This document shows, one piece after another, positions 61,118-64,000 of a stretch of 64,000 bases of DNA; positions within the stretch are counted from its first letter, which is position 1; each line of letters starts with the position of its first letter. Below the pieces are notes generated by a model. The model was not told where the DNA came from, made no database searches, and saw only the letters and a program-made list of their open reading frames with translations. The translations under genes were made by a program, and so were the position numbers. Source of the DNA: Symsagittifera roscoffensis (taxonomy: Eukaryota > Xenacoelomorpha > Acoela > Convolutidae); contig NC_087070.1 in assembly GCF_963678635.1 (NCBI RefSeq), forward strand, positions 42,041,831 to 42,105,830, given 5' to 3'.

Positions 61118-62551
61118 TTAAACCTGAAAAGAATATAATTGAGTTAGTTCGCGGAGTGCGTATTCTTTTGGATAATAAGGTAATAGTTTATTTCGGTGTT
61201 GAACGATTTCTTTTTTGTCTGAGTCGGTGATTTTATATGTGACATCAGTGGGTTTTGCAATTATTTGGTATGGTCCTTTACGAAGGGGTTGTAATTTTTT
61301 AGAAATTCCTTTTTGGGTGTTAAAATTGGGTATTAAAACAAATGTTCCAAGTTTTAAATCGGAGGCTGGTGTAAAGCGTGAATTTATCTGTTCATTAATG
61401 TTCTGCCTTTGTAACAACTTTTTTGTTACTTTTTGGTAAATTTCATTATGTTTTTTATCTCTGTTTAAAATCCATTCGGTGTGTGTACCGGAGGCTAATT
61501 TAAGAATTTGTGGGTGATGAAAATGATCTTCATCGTGTGTATGTAAAGGTAGGTTATAACAAATTGAATCTTTATTTGGTTGACAATAACTTTGTGCGTT
61601 TTTATGAGAGTTTGCTGTAAACATTATTGGTTTGCGTGGCTTTTGGTTAAAAACCATCTCATATGGTGACATTCCTAGAGTTGTCGTGATTTGTGAATTA
61701 TATGCTAAGGGAAATAGTTTTACATCTGCTGACCATTCGGTATATCTTGTATCATTTCCATTGATGATACATCTAAGATATTCTTGTAATGAACGGTTCA
61801 TACCTTCGACTAAGCCGTTTGTCCAAGGTGCATGAGATGTACGTGGTTTGTGTTTGATGTTATTTAAATGACATAGTGTGATGATTTCATTATTTATGAA
61901 TTCTGTACCGTTGTCTGTAACTAAAATTTCTGGTAGTCCAAATTTGGCTATCCAGTGTTCATAAAGCGTTGTGTAAGCGTAATAAGCGTTACAATGTGGT
62001 ACTGGGTTAAGTGCTACATAATGTGTAAATGCGTCAACAATTACCATAATGTAGGAGTTTCCTTCTGATGAGGGTGAAATTGGTCCTTTAGTATCAAATG
62101 AGATACGGTGGTTAAATTACAAACTTTGTCCTTCAAAATCTTGTTTTTGTGCTATTTGTTTTTGATTTGGGTAAGGTTTATTTAGTTGACATACTATACA
62201 ATCATTGCATAGTACTTTTATCCAAATTGGTGCATTTGGGAAATAAAAGTTTTGTATGAAATTTGAATATGTTTTCTCTGATCCAGAGTGTCCTTTAATG
62301 TTTTGTGTATGTGAAATATTAAAAGCTATGAGAATCATACTTAAAGGGAGACAGGGAACTGTAGATTCATTTAATTTATATTCTAAAAGGTCTGTATTTT
62401 CGTTAATTGTTGTATTATTAAATTTTCGAAAGTATCGGAGGAGTGTTTTGTTTCCTAAAATAGTTGAATCTGCCTCGACGGGTTTAGTTTTATATTTGTG
62501 CCATGATTTTAGTTGTCTAATTACTGGGTCAAGATTTTGATATTGTTTCAA
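61118..62551 (-). pseudogene. pol: Gypsy-type integrase with one premature stop
   Basis: The zinc-binding N-terminus (HTQNIKGHSGSEKTYSNF.. LCNDCIVCQLNK, HHCC type) runs from 62551 to a TAA at 62117-62119. The same frame continues into the catalytic core: IVDAFTHYVA (D), ILVTDNGTEF (D) and LVEGMNRSLQEYL (E), followed by the C-terminal domain (KLGTFVLIPNF.. LRKGPYQIIAKPTDVTYKI) to 61118. All three acids are kept, so the single stop is the only visible defect. Inserts the cDNA when intact. Confidence 0.85.
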
Positions 62552-63111
62552 TGTTGAAATTTTAATTGTTTCTGTTGGGGGGAGAAAATGTTTTCGATTT
62601 CTAATTTAGATAAGGGTATTGTATCAAGTGGGTCATGGAGGTCAAAAACTTGATTTATTGTGTGTTTTGAATCGTTTGTTTGTGGTCCTGATAAGTTTAT
62701 TTTTTCAGTTAAGTTTTCTTTTTCAATTAGTGGAAAAAGGTCTTTTTTAGGCGGGTGTTGTTTTATTCTTTTATGTTGGGTGTTATTTTTTATCCATTGT
62801 GAATATGGAATTGGTTTAAAAGTTGATGTTCCAAGTAGATCAACTTCATAGTGATTATTTTGACAATCTAAATAAAGTGGGAAATGTTGTAAACTATTTA
62901 TCTGTGATTGTTCAACATCAGTTTTTACTGCATATTTGCATTCCAATCGGGGTGATGTTTCATTTTCTGCAAGGTAGAATTTTATATTTTTGGGTATTTC
63001 AACTGTGGTTTTACGTGTAAGTAATTCAGGTGGCGTATTTCGACTTAAAGTGTCTGGTAATGCAAGATTTTTTCCTGCGGTCCAAACTATATGTAAGTTT
63101 GGGAATTTCAT
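62548..63111 (-). pseudogene. pol: RNase H C-terminal region and connection to integrase
   Basis: FPNLHIVWTAGKNLALPDTLSRN is the classic Gypsy RNase H end with ALPDTLSR. It is followed by a linker rich in Lys and Asn with no motif. A frame change near 63115-63130 separates it from the upstream RT/RNase H frame and another at about 62550 from integrase. Confidence 0.7.
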
Positions 63112-63116
63112 TAAAA

Positions 63117-64000
63117 TTAGTTGAAATCTATAAACTCGGTGGTTTGGATTGATTTTTGTGTAAAGAGAAAGATGATTGGTTTATGGTCTTTGAATAGAAC
63201 TGTTGGATGTTTTGATCCAAGTATCAGAAATTCATATTCTGTTAGTGTATATATTATGGCTGTACATTCTCTCATTAGAGTTGAGAGTCGTAGCTCTGCT
63301 TGAGTTAATAATCGAGAATTTGCTGATATAAGGTTCATTTTATTTGTACCATTATGTGATTGTAATAATGCTGCGCCGATGCCAAAGTTCGAAGCATCGC
63401 ACATTGCATAAAATGGTTGATTTGGATCTGGAATTGTGTTTGAAATTTGTTCAGTTAAGAGTTTCTTTATTTCTTCAAATCGTGCTTGATGTTCTGTATT
63501 CCATTCAAAATTATTTTGTTGTCTAAGTATATTATAGAATGGTCTTAGGTATAATTGCATTTTATAAACATATTTGCTTAAAAAGTTTAACTTTCCAAGG
63601 AATTCTTGGATTTTCTTTTTATTTGTTGGTGGTTGGAGTTTCTGAATAGCGTCAATGCGTGATTTCAATGGAGTGATTGTTTTTCTTTCTATATTATGTC
63701 CTAAGAATTTAACTCTTGTCAAAAAGAAGTGTGATTTATCGGGGGCGGCCCTCAGATTTTCGTTCTGAAGTATTTGGTGATATTGTTCTAAAACATTGAA
63801 CATTTCTTTTAGTCTGTGATTGCATAAAAACATCGTCTAAATAGGTGATTGCGTTTTTCTTGAGTATTAGTGGTCTAAAAATGTTGCTCATGAAGGCTGA
63901 AAATGCTGCTGGTCCTATGGATATTCCATAGAATAGGCGGTTGAATTCATATTGTTGGTTTCCAATAACAAATTGTGTTAAACGTCGCGATTGTTCATCT
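63117..64000 (-). pseudogene. pol: Gypsy-type reverse transcriptase (C-terminal half) and RNase H, partial
   Basis: At the right edge one frame encodes NQQYEFNRLFYGISIGPAAF and the catalytic box YLDDVF (about 63835-63850). The thumb/RNase H part (63117-63833) is in the next frame: KSHFFLTRVKFLGHNI, PPTNKKKIQEFLGKLNFLS, FYAMCDASNFGIGAALLQ (RNase H Asp) and ALTEYE-like segment. A one-base slip near 63808 lies just after the active site. The finger domain, protease and gag are outside the window. Confidence 0.85.

Larger units (their letters stand above)
54293..64000 (-). mobile_element. Env-bearing Gypsy-type LTR retrotransposon, partial (runs off the right edge)
   Basis: Minus-strand order: reverse transcriptase, RNase H, integrase, basic pol tail, two hydrophobic mini-ORFs, a Met-free Ser/Pro-rich ORF, env and a 3' Ser/Pro-rich ORF. 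gag, protease and the 5' LTR lie beyond 64000. Sequences are well preserved but carry several frame breaks and one integrase stop, so this copy is recent but probably inactive. Env and layout relate it to the defective element at 29562-34862. Confidence 0.85.

Noticed and set aside
54293..64000. CRISPR arrays, prokaryotic operators or riboswitches
   Set aside because: The whole window is eukaryotic in character; none of the repeats has CRISPR spacing.

Overview
The window is a stretch of invertebrate (metazoan) nuclear genome, roughly 35-40% GC by eye. It has spliced host exons with GT/AG borders, large intergenic spaces and a heavy load of mobile DNA. I cannot name the species. The mix of a Polinton/Maverick (adintovirus-like) element, a BEL/Pao LTR element, two env-bearing Gypsy-type LTR elements, a MITE with an 8-bp target duplication, FkbM-type methyltransferase coding sequence and a KR-processed repeat neuropeptide precursor fits many invertebrate lineages.

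Layout. 1-757 is one arm of a ~0.76 kb inverted repeat whose partner is 52263-53035. 2732-10194 (+) is a host gene that I reconstruct as six phase-compatible exons coding for ~1148 aa of mostly disordered, Ser/Asn/Gln/Lys-rich protein of unknown function. 10322-28621 is an 18.3-kb Polinton bounded by ~230-bp inverted repeats that can themselves fold into nested hairpins. Its genes are mostly on the minus strand: protein-primed family-B DNA polymerase in three exons (15500 to 10920), adenain-like protease, double-jelly-roll major capsid, basic core protein, minor capsid/penton, retrovirus-like integrase, two small conserved Polinton proteins, packaging ATPase, a membrane protein and a block of poorly known ORFs. 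Several neighbouring ORFs share start-stop overlaps (ATGA or TAATG). Between polymerase and protease lies a module bracketed by an 82-bp perfect inverted repeat (16241-16322 / 19795-19876). It carries a minus-strand orphan ORF, a plus-strand PC4-like ssDNA-binding protein and a plus-strand protein with an HUH-like motif.

28624-29011 is an FkbM-methyltransferase C-terminal exon abutting the Polinton end. 29562-34862 is a defective Gypsy-type element with 339-bp LTRs, a gag remnant, decayed env and no pol. 35699-44035 is a BEL/Pao element with TSD ATCAG, unequal LTRs, an intact extra ORF before gag, and a broken gag-pol. 44.0-53 kb is gene-poor: a possible Kelch-like exon, a 204-bp MITE, a 128-bp satellite array, a 200-bp assembly gap and, on the minus strand at 50653-50396, a secreted prepropeptide with four identical SYQFLIPE peptides separated by KR sites.

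54293-64000 (minus, running off the right edge) is a recent but mutated env-bearing Gypsy-type element. After pol it has two tiny hydrophobic ORFs, a 361-codon reading frame with no methionine, env, and a further Ser/Pro-rich ORF whose ATG overlaps the env stop codon.

If the Polinton were functional, its polymerase would replicate a linear genome with terminal inverted repeats, the integrase would insert it, and the ATPase, protease and capsid proteins would package it. The most promising material for follow-up is the neuropeptide precursor, the inverted-repeat-bounded accessory module inside the Polinton, and the accessory ORFs around env in the right-hand retroelement.
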